From the NCBI GenBank assembly GCA_900546365.1, contig URCF01000014.1, forward strand, positions 1 to 56,747: a DNA stretch of 56,747 nucleotides. Direction: 5' to 3'. The notes under the pieces were generated by a model that made no database searches, was not told the origin of the DNA, and was given only the letters and a program-made list of their open reading frames with translations. Origin of the DNA: an uncultured Porphyromonadaceae bacterium. GTDB taxonomy: Bacteria > Bacteroidota > Bacteroidia > Bacteroidales > Muribaculaceae. Positions 7,445 to 16,173 of the stretch are shown piece by piece (position 1 is the first letter of the stretch; each line of letters opens with the position of its first letter). The position numbers were made by a program, and so were the translations under genes.

Positions 7445-8794
7445 TTAATAGGCACTGCCGGTGGTGCGACCTTTGATTTTACCATCCTTCATCAATCCAT
7501 CGTAGTGGTGCATCATGAGGTGGCTTTCGATCTGCTGGAGTGTGTCGAGTACCACGCCCACGAGAATCAGCAGCGAAGTGCCGCCGAAGAACTGGGCGAA
7601 GTTCTGACTGACGCCGAAGAAACGTGCGAATGCGGGAAGCACAGCCACGATGCCGAGGAACAATGAACCGGGAAGAGTGATGCGCGAGAGCACCGAGTCA
7701 AGATATTCAGCGGTTTTTTTGCCGGGCTTCACACCCGGGATGAACCCGTTGTTGCGCTTGAGGTTTTCAGCAATATCCACAGGACGCACTGTGATGGCGG
7801 TGTAGAAATATGTGAATGCAACAATCATCACGAAGTAAACAGCGTTGTACCAGAATCCGTTGATGTCTGAGAACGCAGCCACAAAGCCGCCGGTGCTTTC
7901 ATTGGCACCGAATCCGGCGAGTGTGATGGGGATGAACATGATGGCCTGGGCGAAGATAATGGGCATGACGCCGGCAGCATTCACCTTCAAGGGGATGTAC
8001 TGGCGTGCACCGCCATACTGACGGTTGCCCACGATGCGCTTGGCGTACTGCACAGGCACCTTGCGTGTGCCCTGGACGAGCAGCACGGCACCGACAGTGA
8101 CAGCAAACAGGAGGATAATCTCAACCACAAACATCACCAGACCGCCCTGCGAGCCGGTGGCACCGGGCATACGGGAGGTGAACTCATAGATGAGTGCGTT
8201 CGGGAGACGGGCGATGATACCGACGAGGATGATGAAGGAGATACCGTTGCCGATACCACGGTCGGTGATGCGCTCTCCGAGCCACATGATGAACATGGAG
8301 CCTGCTGCGAGAATCACAGTGAGGTAAGCCACAGTCCATACGCTCATCGAGGAGGCTGCACCGGCGGCGCTGACCTGCACCTGAAGATTGTACAGATAAG
8401 CGGGACCCTGCAGGAGCAGGATGAGCACAGTGAGATAGCGTGTGTATTGGTTGAGCTTCTGGTGACCGCTCTCACCCTCTCTCTGCATTTTCTGGAAAGA
8501 GGGAAGCACCATGCCCAGGAGCTGGATCACGATGGAAGCAGTGATGTAGGGCATGATACCGAGAGCGAAAATCGAGGCTTGCGAGAACGCACCACCGGAG
8601 AACATGTCGAGGAGCTGCATGAGGCCGCTCTTGTTGGTGAAGTTCGACAATGCATCCAGATCGGCGGGGCTGATTCCCGGAAGCACCACATAGCACCCCA
8701 GACGGTAGATGAGTACCAGCAGGAGTGTTATGAGGAGGCGCTTGCGGAGTTCCTCGATAGTCCAGATATTTTTAAGGGTTTCAAAAAATCGCAT
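7445..8794 (-). CDS. secY: Preprotein translocase subunit SecY
   Basis: SecY is the channel of the inner-membrane Sec translocon. It has 449 residues and about ten membrane segments. Family blocks include the LGIMPYITASIVIQLL plug/TM2 region, the loop GNRQYGGARQYIPLKVN and the C-terminal GTSLLILVGVVLDT. The N-terminus (MRFFETLKNIWTIEELRKRLL) is typical. It lies 5 nt after rplO. Confidence 0.99.
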   Translation of the reverse strand: MRFFETLKNIWTIEELRKRLLITLLLVLIYRLGCYVVLPGISPADLDALSNFTNKSGLMQLLDMFSGGAFSQASIFALGIMPYITASIVIQLLGMVLPSFQKMQREGESGHQKLNQYTRYLTVLILLLQGPAYLYNLQVQVSAAGAASSMSVWTVAYLTVILAAGSMFIMWLGERITDRGIGNGISFIILVGIIARLPNALIYEFTSRMPGATGSQGGLVMFVVEIILLFAVTVGAVLLVQGTRKVPVQYAKRIVGNRQYGGARQYIPLKVNAAGVMPIIFAQAIMFIPITLAGFGANESTGGFVAAFSDINGFWYNAVYFVMIVAFTYFYTAITVRPVDIAENLKRNNGFIPGVKPGKKTAEYLDSVLSRITLPGSLFLGIVAVLPAFARFFGVSQNFAQFFGGTSLLILVGVVLDTLQQIESHLMMHHYDGLMKDGKIKGRTTGSAY

Positions 8795-8799
8795 TATTC

Positions 8800-9246
8800 T
8801 CAGATTTTGGAGATGGAACCGCCGGCGTCAACGATAGCCTTTTCAGCGGCTTTGGAAAATGCGTTGGCTTCAACAGCGATAGCTTTTGTGATGGCGCCGT
8901 TGGCAAGGATTTTCACCAGGTCCTTGCCGGAAACGAATCCGGCGGCACGGAGGTCAGCAACAGTCACCTTGTCGAGGTTCTTGCTTTCAGCAAGCGACTG
9001 GATGGTTTCGATGTTGATGGCCTTGTATTCCACACGGTTGATGTTTTTGAAGCCGAATTTGGGCAGACGGCGCTGGAGGGGCATCTGACCGCCTTCAAAA
9101 CCCACTTTGTGTTTGTAGCCAGAACGGGACTTAGCACCCTTGTGACCACGTGTAGATGTACCGCCCTTACCGGAACCCTGGCCACGGCCGATACGGGTTT
9201 CACGAGTGACGGATCCTACTGCAGGATGGAGATTATTTAGTTCCAT
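8800..9246 (-). CDS. rplO: 50S ribosomal protein L15
   Basis: L15 is a late-assembly 50S protein. The 148-residue product carries the Gly/Arg-rich N-terminal region GRGQGSGKGGTSTRGHKGAKSR that threads into 23S rRNA and the block GQMPLQRRLPKFGFKN. It is placed between rpmD and secY, 5 nt upstream of the latter. Confidence 0.99.
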   Translation of the reverse strand: MELNNLHPAVGSVTRETRIGRGQGSGKGGTSTRGHKGAKSRSGYKHKVGFEGGQMPLQRRLPKFGFKNINRVEYKAINIETIQSLAESKNLDKVTVADLRAAGFVSGKDLVKILANGAITKAIAVEANAFSKAAEKAIVDAGGSISKI

Positions 9247-9266
9247 AACTTTAGCAATTGAAAGAT

Positions 9267-9446
9267 TTAAGCGTTGGTCACCTTGACGAGGTGACGAACA
9301 TTGTTAACCATACCCATCACAGAGGGAGTGTCTTCTTTCACCACTGTGTGGTTCATTTTCTTGAGTCCGAGCGCGTCGAGAGTGCGTTTCTGCACTGCGG
9401 GACATTTGATGCGGCTCTTTATTTGAGTGATTTTAATCTGTGCCAT
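9267..9446 (-). CDS. rpmD: 50S ribosomal protein L30
   Basis: The protein has 59 residues from the ATG at 9446 (MAQIKITQIKSRI). An upstream in-frame ATG at 9494 would overlap rpsE and add 16 residues absent from the family, so I reject it. The L30 core (LDALGLKKMNHTVV, GMVNNVRHLVKV) is clear. It lies 13 nt after rpsE. Confidence 0.97.
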   Translation of the reverse strand: MAQIKITQIKSRIKCPAVQKRTLDALGLKKMNHTVVKEDTPSVMGMVNNVRHLVKVTNA

Positions 9447-9459
9447 AGGGATTGAAATA

Positions 9460-9978
9460 TTAGCCGTTAAACACTTGGTCCACAGAAATGCCACGGTTCT
9501 GTGCCACCTGTGCGGGCGAACGCATTTCGCCGAGTGCTTCGATAGTGGCTTTCACCAGGTTGTGGGGATTGGAAGAACCCTTGCTCTTGCAGAGCACGTC
9601 GGTTACGCCGACACTCTCAAGCACGGCACGCATAGCACCACCGGCTTTCACACCGGTACCGTGGGATGCGGGCTTGAGGATGACGCGAGAACCGCCGAAT
9701 TTGGCTTCCTGCTCGTGGGGAATGGTGCCTTTGTGAACGGGCACACGGATAAGGTTTTTCTTGGCAGCCTCGACGCCTTTGGCGATGGCGGCCTGAACTT
9801 CGTTGGCTTTGCCGAGGCCCCAGCCTACGATACCGTCGCCGTTGCCTACCACTACGATAGCGGCGAAAGTGAAGGTGCGGCCACCCTTGGTAACTTTAGT
9901 CACACGGTTGATGGCAACGAGACGATCCTGAAGCTCTATGTCGTTTGTGGATTTAACTCTATTGTTCTTTATAGCCAT
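9460..9978 (-). CDS. rpsE: 30S ribosomal protein S5
   Basis: S5 takes part in decoding fidelity and in mRNA entry. It has 172 residues. The N-terminal double-stranded-RNA-binding-like domain includes VVGNGDGIVGWGLGKANEV. The C-terminal domain includes the GTGVKAGGAMRAVLE block. It lies 6 nt after rplR. Confidence 0.99.
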   Translation of the reverse strand: MAIKNNRVKSTNDIELQDRLVAINRVTKVTKGGRTFTFAAIVVVGNGDGIVGWGLGKANEVQAAIAKGVEAAKKNLIRVPVHKGTIPHEQEAKFGGSRVILKPASHGTGVKAGGAMRAVLESVGVTDVLCKSKGSSNPHNLVKATIEALGEMRSPAQVAQNRGISVDQVFNG

Positions 9979-9984
9979 AATTGA

Positions 9985-10326
9985 TTAGAATTTAAGACCG
10001 CCATTGCGAGCGGCGTCAGCCAATGATTTCACACGACCGTGGAACAGGTAGCCGTTACGGTCAAACACAACTTCGGTGATTCCGGCAGCAGCAGCCTTCT
10101 GTGCGATAGCTTCACCCACTTTGGCCGCAATCTCGCTCTTTGTGCCGCCCTCGAGGCCCTTGGAAGAGGCAGAAGCGAGGGTTTTGCCGGCGAGGTCATC
10201 AATGAGCTGCACGTAAATTGCTTTGTTGGAGCGGAACACGCTCATGCGGGGACGGGCAGCGGAGCCGGAGATCTTGCCGCGGATGCGTGCTTTGATTTTG
10301 TTTCTTCTTTGTATCTTGGAGATCAT
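9985..10326 (-). CDS. rplR: 50S ribosomal protein L18
   Basis: L18 binds 5S rRNA together with L5 in the central protuberance. The 113-residue protein starts MISKIQRRNKIKARIRGKI and ends FHGRVKSLADAARNGGLKF, both family-typical. It lies 17 nt after rplF. Confidence 0.99.
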   Translation of the reverse strand: MISKIQRRNKIKARIRGKISGSAARPRMSVFRSNKAIYVQLIDDLAGKTLASASSKGLEGGTKSEIAAKVGEAIAQKAAAAGITEVVFDRNGYLFHGRVKSLADAARNGGLKF

Positions 10327-10343
10327 GATTCGTTCAGTTAAAA

Positions 10344-10898
10344 TTATTTAGCACTTGCCGATTTTCCTGACTTGCGACGAATAACCTCGCCCACGAACTT
10401 GATACCTTTACCCTTGTAAGGCTCGGGCTTGCGGAGTGAGCGGATTTTGGCGCAAACTTGACCGAGGAGCTGCTTATCATCGCTTTCAAGGATGATCAGC
10501 GGATTTTTATTACGCTCGCTCTTTGCTTCAACCTTGACCTCCGGGGGGAGTTTGATATATATTGCGTGGGAGAAACCGAGCGAGAGCTCCAGCACCTGGC
10601 CGGTAGCGGCTGCACGATAACCCACACCTACTAATTCCATTTCCTTGCGATAGCCTGTGCTGACGCCAACCACCATATTGTGGATGAGGGCGCGGTACAG
10701 CCCGTGCTGGGCGCGGTGCTCGCGGTCGTCAGAGGGACGGGTCAGATGAATGTGCCCGTCTTCAACGGTGACGGTGAGGTCGGGATTCACGGCCTGGGAG
10801 AGTTCACCCTTGGGGCCTTTTACAGTAACTATGTTATTATCCACCTTGACGGTTACGCCTGCGGGGATAGCAATGGGAGCTTTACCTATTCTTGACAT
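10344..10898 (-). CDS. rplF: 50S ribosomal protein L6
   Basis: L6 sits near the GTPase-associated centre. It has 184 residues with two duplicated alpha/beta domains, starting MSRIGKAPIAIPAGV. The C-terminal signature PEPYKGKGIKF is present. An AGGAGGT sequence 8 nt before the ATG is a full Shine-Dalgarno match, unusual for this phylum. Confidence 0.99.
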   Translation of the reverse strand: MSRIGKAPIAIPAGVTVKVDNNIVTVKGPKGELSQAVNPDLTVTVEDGHIHLTRPSDDREHRAQHGLYRALIHNMVVGVSTGYRKEMELVGVGYRAAATGQVLELSLGFSHAIYIKLPPEVKVEAKSERNKNPLIILESDDKQLLGQVCAKIRSLRKPEPYKGKGIKFVGEVIRRKSGKSASAK

Positions 10899-10906
10899 AA
10901 TCTGTT

Positions 10907-10913
10907 ACCTCCT
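10907..10913 (-). promoter_or_regulatory. Consensus Shine-Dalgarno site of rplF
   Basis: The minus-strand AGGAGGT ends 8 nt before the rplF ATG. Bacteroidetes genes rarely carry such a site, so this one supports the start and stands out. Confidence 0.7.
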
Positions 10914-10917
10914 ATTA

Positions 10918-11316
10918 TTAATAAACATAACATAGCACTTCGCCACCCACCTTCAGGTCACGTGCTTTCTTGTTGGTCATCACGCCCTGTGAAGTGGAGA
11001 TGATGGCGATGCCCAAACCGTTCAACACTCGCGGCATATCTTTGTAGCCTGTATATTGGCGCAGACCCGGACGCGACACACGCTCAAGCTTCTTGATGGC
11101 GTTGACATGGAACACGGGGTCGTACTTGAGGGCAATCTTGATTGTGCCCTGGGGATTTTCACCCTCTATAAACTTATAGTTAAGAATATAGCCTTGTTCA
11201 AAAAGAATCTTTGTGATTTCTTTTTTCAAGTTTGAGGCAGGCACCTCCACCACACGGTGGTTGGCTTTGATGGCGTTCCTCAATCTTGTGAGATAATCTG
11301 CTATAGGATCAGTCAT
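10918..11316 (-). CDS. rpsH: 30S ribosomal protein S8
   Basis: S8 is a primary 16S-binding protein and, in E. coli, the translational repressor of the spc operon. It has 132 residues, starting MTDPIADYLTRLRNA. The C-terminal domain carries GLGIAIISTSQGVMTNKKAR. A 79-nt gap precedes it after rpsN, with no recognised element. Confidence 0.99.
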   Translation of the reverse strand: MTDPIADYLTRLRNAIKANHRVVEVPASNLKKEITKILFEQGYILNYKFIEGENPQGTIKIALKYDPVFHVNAIKKLERVSRPGLRQYTGYKDMPRVLNGLGIAIISTSQGVMTNKKARDLKVGGEVLCYVY

Positions 11317-11395
11317 TTTGATATTTGTTTAAATTGATTCGGTGCTTCCGAACAATATTTAATACTCACTGTGTTATATTCACACGGGGTAGGGA

Positions 11396-11665
11396 TTACC
11401 AGCTTGCTTTCTTGACTCCGGGGATGAGACCGGCGGAAGCCATTTCGCGGAACTGGATACGGGACAATCCAAACTGGCGCATGTAGCCTTTGGGACGACC
11501 GGTAATCTTGCAGCGGTTGTGCAGACGAACGGAAGAAGCGTTCTTGGGCAGGAGCTGCAGGCCTTCATAGTCGCCGGCAGCCTTGAGGGCGGCCTTTTTG
11601 GCGGCATACTTGGCCACGAGTTTGGCACGCTTCACTTCGCGGGCCTTCATTGATTCTTTAGCCAT
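11396..11665 (-). CDS. rpsN: 30S ribosomal protein S14 (long, zinc-free form)
   Basis: S14 is in the 30S head. The 89-residue protein is the long C-minus type with one isolated Cys (NRCKITGRPKGYMRQFGLSR) and no CxxC pairs. It starts MAKESMKAREVKR and ends GLIPGVKKASW. It lies 2 nt after rplE. Confidence 0.99.
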   Translation of the reverse strand: MAKESMKAREVKRAKLVAKYAAKKAALKAAGDYEGLQLLPKNASSVRLHNRCKITGRPKGYMRQFGLSRIQFREMASAGLIPGVKKASW

Positions 11666-11667
11666 AC

Positions 11668-12219
11668 TTATTTTTTAGCGTTTTTGAAAGGCAAGCCGAA
11701 TTCCTTGAGCAGTGCGTAGCCTTCTTCATCGGTGTTGGCAGAAGTCACGAAAGTGATGTTCATGCCGAGCAGCTTGCTGATGTTGTCAATGTTGATTTCG
11801 GGGAAGATAATCTGCTCAGTGATGCCGAGGGTGTAGTTGCCGCGGCCGTCGAGCTTACCTTCGATACCCTTGAAGTCGCGGATACGGGGCAGAGCCACGC
11901 GGATCAGACGCTCGAGGAATTCATACATCTTGTCGCGACGGAGAGTCACCATCACGCCCACGGGCATTTTCTTACGAAGCTTGAAGTTCGAGATGTCCTT
12001 GCGTGAAAGTGTTGCAACAGCTTTCTGACCGGTGATGGCAGTGAGCTCGTTGATAGCGGTTTCGATGATTTTCTTGTCCTGGGTGGCTTCGCCGAGACCT
12101 TGGTTGATCACGATTTTCTTCAGGCGGGGCACCTGCATGACAGTGCTGTAGTTGAACTGCTTTTCGAGAGCGGGAACGATGCGCTCAGTGTAGTCTTTTT
12201 TGAGTGTTGTGGTGCTCAT
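11668..12219 (-). CDS. rplE: 50S ribosomal protein L5
   Basis: L5 binds 5S rRNA and contacts P-site tRNA and the 30S head. It has 183 residues with family blocks KIVINQGLGEATQDKK, LRKKMPVGVMVTLR and NYTLGITEQIIFPEI. Its ATG overlaps the rplX stop by one base, indicating translational coupling. Confidence 0.99.
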   Translation of the reverse strand: MSTTTLKKDYTERIVPALEKQFNYSTVMQVPRLKKIVINQGLGEATQDKKIIETAINELTAITGQKAVATLSRKDISNFKLRKKMPVGVMVTLRRDKMYEFLERLIRVALPRIRDFKGIEGKLDGRGNYTLGITEQIIFPEINIDNISKLLGMNITFVTSANTDEEGYALLKEFGLPFKNAKK

Positions 12220-12539
12220 TACTTAATCTCCTCTCCTGATTTTTTAGCGTAACGTACTAATTTGCCATCATCGTTGCGGCGACGGCCCACGCGGGTGGGC
12301 TTGCCGGTCTTGGGGTCGAGAAGGCTAAGGTTGGAAATGTGGATGGGGGCTTCCATCTTCACAAGACCGCCCTGGGGATGCTTGGCACTGGGCTTGGTGG
12401 CCTTGGTGACGATATTTACGCCTTCCACAATGGCACGCTGCTTAGTGACGAGCACTTTGAGCACACGGCCGGATTTGCCGCGATCCTCGCCAGCGAGCAC
12501 ATAAACAGTGTCGCCTTTCTTAATATGTAACTTGCTCAT
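12219..12539 (-). CDS. rplX: 50S ribosomal protein L24
   Basis: L24 is an assembly initiator of the 50S subunit. It has 106 residues. The N-terminal KOW motif region (IKKGDTVYVLAGEDRGKSGRV) is followed by HPQGGLVKMEAPIHISNL. The last codons contain GGAGAGGAG, which can serve as a ribosome-binding site for the coupled rplE. Confidence 0.99.
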   Translation of the reverse strand: MSKLHIKKGDTVYVLAGEDRGKSGRVLKVLVTKQRAIVEGVNIVTKATKPSAKHPQGGLVKMEAPIHISNLSLLDPKTGKPTRVGRRRNDDGKLVRYAKKSGEEIK

Positions 12540-12566
12540 TAGTTGATAAGTTTTTACTTGGAATGA

Positions 12567-12932
12567 TTAAAGCACTTCGGGTGCCAGAGACACGATTTTC
12601 ATATTTGTGGCACGGAGTTCACGAGCCACGGGACCGAAGATACGGGTGCCGCGGAGTTCGCCGGCATTGTTGAGAAGCACACAGGCGTTGTCATCGAAAC
12701 GGATATAGCTTCCGTCGGGACGGCGGATTTCCTTTTTGGTGCGGACAACGACTGCCTTGCTGACGGTGCCTTTCTTGACATCCGACGAGGGGATGCAGCT
12801 CTTGACGGAGACAACGATGATGTCGCCTACGGAAGCGTAGCGACGACCGGTGCCGCCGAGCACATGAATGCAGAGTGCTTCTTTGGCGCCGCTGTTGTCG
12901 GCTACGGTTAAACGGCTTTCAGTCTGTATCAT
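12567..12932 (-). CDS. rplN: 50S ribosomal protein L14
   Basis: L14 forms an intersubunit bridge. The 121-residue protein starts MIQTESRLTVADNSGAKEA and includes the family block GTRIFGPVARELR. It lies 3 nt after rpsQ. Confidence 0.99.
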   Translation of the reverse strand: MIQTESRLTVADNSGAKEALCIHVLGGTGRRYASVGDIIVVSVKSCIPSSDVKKGTVSKAVVVRTKKEIRRPDGSYIRFDDNACVLLNNAGELRGTRIFGPVARELRATNMKIVSLAPEVL

Positions 12933-12935
12933 AAA

Positions 12936-13196
12936 TTACTTAACTTTTTCGATGATTTCTACTAATCTCCATCTTTTGGTTTTGCTGAGGGGACGAGTCT
13001 CCATGAGGCGTACAGTGTCGCCTACAGAGCATTCGTTTTTCTCATCGTGAGCGTGGTATTTCTTGGTTTTGTTCACGAATTTGCCGTAGATGGGATGCTT
13101 TTCCTTCCATTTCACAGCGACTGTGATGGTTTTGTCACCCTTGTTGCTCGACACAACCCCAATGCGCTCTTTTCTTAAATTTCTGTTGGTTTCCAT
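12936..13196 (-). CDS. rpsQ: 30S ribosomal protein S17
   Basis: S17 is an OB-fold primary 16S binder. It has 86 residues: NLRKERIGVVSSNKGDKTI, then CSVGDTVRLMETRPLSKTKRW. It lies 8 nt after rpmC. Confidence 0.99.
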   Translation of the reverse strand: METNRNLRKERIGVVSSNKGDKTITVAVKWKEKHPIYGKFVNKTKKYHAHDEKNECSVGDTVRLMETRPLSKTKRWRLVEIIEKVK

Positions 13197-13204
13197 GATC
13201 GGGA

Positions 13205-13402
13205 TTATTTGATGTTAAGTTCGCGCGCACGCAATTCTGTCTTTACGCGGGCAATCATTTTACGTTCTGCTGTGATTTTGGCGGGATTGTCCAGAGGTGA
13301 GATCGAGTGGTTGATCTTGAGCTGGGCATATTCCTGCTCCATCTGCTCGAGGCGGTCCTTGAGATCCTGCGTGCTAAGCTCTTTGATTTCTTCTTTTTTC
13401 AT
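13205..13402 (-). CDS. rpmC: 50S ribosomal protein L29
   Basis: L29 lies at the tunnel exit near the trigger-factor/SRP docking site. The 65-residue helical hairpin starts MKKEEIKELSTQDLKDRLEQ. Six nucleotides separate it from rplP. Confidence 0.98.
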   Translation of the reverse strand: MKKEEIKELSTQDLKDRLEQMEQEYAQLKINHSISPLDNPAKITAERKMIARVKTELRARELNIK

Positions 13403-13408
13403 AACTGA

Positions 13409-13840
13409 TTACACGTTTTGGGTTGGATCATAATCGCGACGCACGATGAATTTTGTGGTCACGGGCAATTTCTGGGCAGCCAGACGGAGTGCTTCCTTGG
13501 CTATGTCGAAGCTTACACCTTCCACCTCAATGAGAATGCGGCCGGGAGTAACGGGGGCCACGAATCCTTCGGGCGAACCTTTACCTTTACCCATGCGGAC
13601 TTCGGCAGGTTTCTTGGTGATGGGCTTGTCGGGGAATATGCGAATCCATATCTGACCCTGGCGCTGCATATAGCGGGTCACAGCCACACGGGCGGCCTCG
13701 ATCTGACGGCCGGTGATCCACTTCGACTCAAGAGTCTTTATGCCAAACGAACCGAAGGCCAACTGATTACCGCGCTGGGCAATACCTTTCATACGGCCCT
13801 TTTGCGCGCGGCGGAATTTGGTTTTCTTAGGTTGTAACAT
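13409..13840 (-). CDS. rplP: 50S ribosomal protein L16
   Basis: L16 organises the A-site/peptidyl-transferase region. It has 143 residues, starting MLQPKKTKFRRAQKGRMKG. The central RMGKGKGSPEGFVAPV segment, which includes the arginine hydroxylated in E. coli, is present. It lies 20 nt after rpsC. Confidence 0.99.
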   Translation of the reverse strand: MLQPKKTKFRRAQKGRMKGIAQRGNQLAFGSFGIKTLESKWITGRQIEAARVAVTRYMQRQGQIWIRIFPDKPITKKPAEVRMGKGKGSPEGFVAPVTPGRILIEVEGVSFDIAKEALRLAAQKLPVTTKFIVRRDYDPTQNV

Positions 13841-13860
13841 TGTGATGTCGTTGAGTTGGT

Positions 13861-14592
13861 TTAACGGTTGGTTTTAGGTTTGCGGCTCAGGCCTGCATCT
13901 CTGCGTCCACCGCGCTGGCCACGGTTCTCCTTAGAGTTGTTGGTGAACTGGGGAGCAAGATCGCGCTTGCCATATACTTCGCCACGGCAAATCCATACTT
14001 TCACGCCGAGCACGCCAACTTTGGTGTGGGCTTCAACGAGAGCGTAGTCAATGTCGGCACGGAGTGTGTGGAGCGGAGTACGGCCTTCCTTGAACATTTC
14101 GGAGCGGGCGATTTCAGCGCCGTTGAGACGGCCGCTTACCTGCACCTTGATGCCCTCGGCGCCGGAACGCATTGTGGAAGCGATGGCCATCTTCACGGCA
14201 CGACGGTAGGCGATTTTGCCTTCGATCTGACGGGCGATGGTGCTTGCCACGATTTCGGCGTCAAGTTCGGGACGCTTCACTTCGTAGATGTTGATCTGCA
14301 CATCCTTGTCGGTGATTTTCTTCAACTCTTCCTTAAGCTTGTCCACCTGGCTGCCGCCTTTGCCGATGATGAGGCCGGGACGGGAAGTGCACACGGTGAT
14401 GGTGATGAGCTTGAGGGTGCGCTCGATAACGATACGCGACACGCTTGAATTGGCAAGGCGCACATTGAGATATTTGCGGATCTTGGAGTCCTCGAGAAGG
14501 GTATCGCCGTAATTGTTACCGCCATACCAGTTGGAGTCCCATCCACGGATCACGCCTAAGCGGTTGCTTATTGGATTAACTTTCTGTCCCAT
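13861..14592 (-). CDS. rpsC: 30S ribosomal protein S3
   Basis: S3 lies at the mRNA entry tunnel and has helicase activity. It has 243 residues, starting MGQKVNPISNRLGVIRGWDS. The KH domain includes RPGLIIGKGGSQVDKLKEEL. The C-terminal domain includes GRLNGAEIARSEMFKEGRTP and then a basic tail. It lies 3 nt after rplV. Confidence 0.99.
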   Translation of the reverse strand: MGQKVNPISNRLGVIRGWDSNWYGGNNYGDTLLEDSKIRKYLNVRLANSSVSRIVIERTLKLITITVCTSRPGLIIGKGGSQVDKLKEELKKITDKDVQINIYEVKRPELDAEIVASTIARQIEGKIAYRRAVKMAIASTMRSGAEGIKVQVSGRLNGAEIARSEMFKEGRTPLHTLRADIDYALVEAHTKVGVLGVKVWICRGEVYGKRDLAPQFTNNSKENRGQRGGRRDAGLSRKPKTNR

Positions 14593-14595
14593 GTG

Positions 14596-15006
14596 TTATG
14601 CCTTAGTTTTAGCGTTATCAATAGTGTCAACAATCAGAGTGACGTGATTGGCACGTTTGCGAATTCTGTAGCCACGGCCCTGGGGAGCGGGACGCAGACG
14701 TTTGAGCATCGGTGCACAGTCAACGAAGATAGTGCTGATGCAGAGCATGCCGCTTTCGGCTTTCTGCTCGTTTTTAGCTTCCCAGTTGGCGATAGCGGAG
14801 CGGAGGAGTTTCTCGACGCGTGCGGCAGCCTCCTTGTTGGAGAACTTGAGGATGCCCAGAGCGCGGAACACTTCTTTACCGCGCACCATGTCGGCGACAA
14901 GGCGCATCTTGCGGGGGGAAGTGGGAATGTTGGTAAGTTTGGCGAAGGCCACGTTCTTACGCTCTTCCTTTATTATTTCGGCGGATTTTCTTTTTCTTAC
15001 ACCCAT
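14596..15006 (-). CDS. rplV: 50S ribosomal protein L22
   Basis: L22 lines the exit tunnel; its hairpin tip is the usual site of macrolide-resistance mutations. The 136-residue product includes the start MGVRKRKSAEIIKEERK and the hairpin region MLKRLRPAPQGRGYRIRKR. It lies 3 nt before rpsC. Confidence 0.99.
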   Translation of the reverse strand: MGVRKRKSAEIIKEERKNVAFAKLTNIPTSPRKMRLVADMVRGKEVFRALGILKFSNKEAAARVEKLLRSAIANWEAKNEQKAESGMLCISTIFVDCAPMLKRLRPAPQGRGYRIRKRANHVTLIVDTIDNAKTKA

Positions 15007-15052
15007 TGTATTTAATTCTTTTTTTGTCTAAAAAAATATGTTTGGGTCCCGA

Positions 15053-15319
15053 TTATTTCTTATTGCCGGCGTGACCACGGAAGTTACGTGTCGGAGCGAA
15101 TTCGCCGAGCTTGTGACCTACCATGTTTTCGGTAACGTACACCGGAATAAACTTATTACCATTGTGAACAGCAAAGGTATGACCAACGAATTCGGGAGCG
15201 ATCATGGAAGCGCGGCTCCATGTTTTGATCACCGCTTTCTTCCCGCTCTCATTCATGGCACTCACCTTTTTGTCAAGCTTCACGCTGATAAAGGGGCCTT
15301 TTTTTAATGAACGACTCAT
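15053..15319 (-). CDS. rpsS: 30S ribosomal protein S19
   Basis: S19 is in the 30S head and forms a bridge with L5. It has 88 residues, starting MSRSLKKGPFISVKLDKKV. The block GHKLGEFAPTRNFRGHAGNKK at the C-terminus is diagnostic. Confidence 0.99.
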   Translation of the reverse strand: MSRSLKKGPFISVKLDKKVSAMNESGKKAVIKTWSRASMIAPEFVGHTFAVHNGNKFIPVYVTENMVGHKLGEFAPTRNFRGHAGNKK

Positions 15320-15339
15320 AAGTTTAGCTTAGTTTTTGA

Positions 15340-16167
15340 TTACTTTTTCCTTCTTTCAATAATGTACTTCGAAGATGCTTTCTTCGGTGCACGAGTCTTC
15401 AGACCCTTAGAGTACAGACCCTTGCGCGAGCGGGGGTGACCACCGGAGCTGCGGCCTTCACCACCACCCATGGGGTGATCGACAGGGTTCATGACAACAC
15501 CACGGTTGTGGGGGCGGCGACCGAGCCAACGAGAGCGACCGGCTTTACCGCTGCTTTCGAGGGAGTGTTCGCTGTTGCCTACCACGCCTACAGTGGCTTT
15601 GCATGCAGCAAGCACTTTGCGTGTTTCGCCAGAAGGTAATTTGATAATCGCGTAGTCGCCCTCACGAGAGATGAGCTGAGCGAAAGTGCCGGCGCTGCGG
15701 GCCATGAAGGCTCCCTGGCCGGGACGAAGCTCGATAGCGTGGATGAGAGTACCCACGGGGATGGAGCTCAAAGGAAGGGCGTTGCCAACCTCGGGAGCGG
15801 CTGTGGGGCCGCTAACGACGGTTGTGCCAACTTGCAAGCCGTTGGGTGCAATGATGTACGCTTTAGCGCCGTCCACGTAGTAGAGGAGCGCGATGCGAGC
15901 GGAACGGTTGGGGTCGTACTCGATCGACTTAACTACTGCGGGTACACCGTCTTTGTTTCTCTTAAAGTCAATGATGCGGTATTTGCGTTTGTGTCCACCG
16001 CCAAGGTAACGGGTGGTGAGATGACCTTCGGCATTGCGGCCGCCGGTGCTTTTTTTACCGACTGTAAGAGATTTCTCTGGCGTAGTAGCAGTGATTGTAC
16101 CTTTAAATACGCCAATAATTTTGTGTCTCTGCCCCGGTGTAGTGGGCTTGAATTTTCTTACTGCCAT
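15340..16167 (-). CDS. rplB: 50S ribosomal protein L2
   Basis: L2 is needed for subunit association and peptidyl transfer. It has 275 residues. The C-terminal signature NPVDHPMGGGEGRSSGGHPR contains the conserved His. The N-terminus is shortened to MAVRKFKPTTPGQRHK, as is usual in Bacteroidetes. It lies 6 nt after rplW. Confidence 0.99.
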   Translation of the reverse strand: MAVRKFKPTTPGQRHKIIGVFKGTITATTPEKSLTVGKKSTGGRNAEGHLTTRYLGGGHKRKYRIIDFKRNKDGVPAVVKSIEYDPNRSARIALLYYVDGAKAYIIAPNGLQVGTTVVSGPTAAPEVGNALPLSSIPVGTLIHAIELRPGQGAFMARSAGTFAQLISREGDYAIIKLPSGETRKVLAACKATVGVVGNSEHSLESSGKAGRSRWLGRRPHNRGVVMNPVDHPMGGGEGRSSGGHPRSRKGLYSKGLKTRAPKKASSKYIIERRKK

Positions 16168-16173
16168 TTTCTA

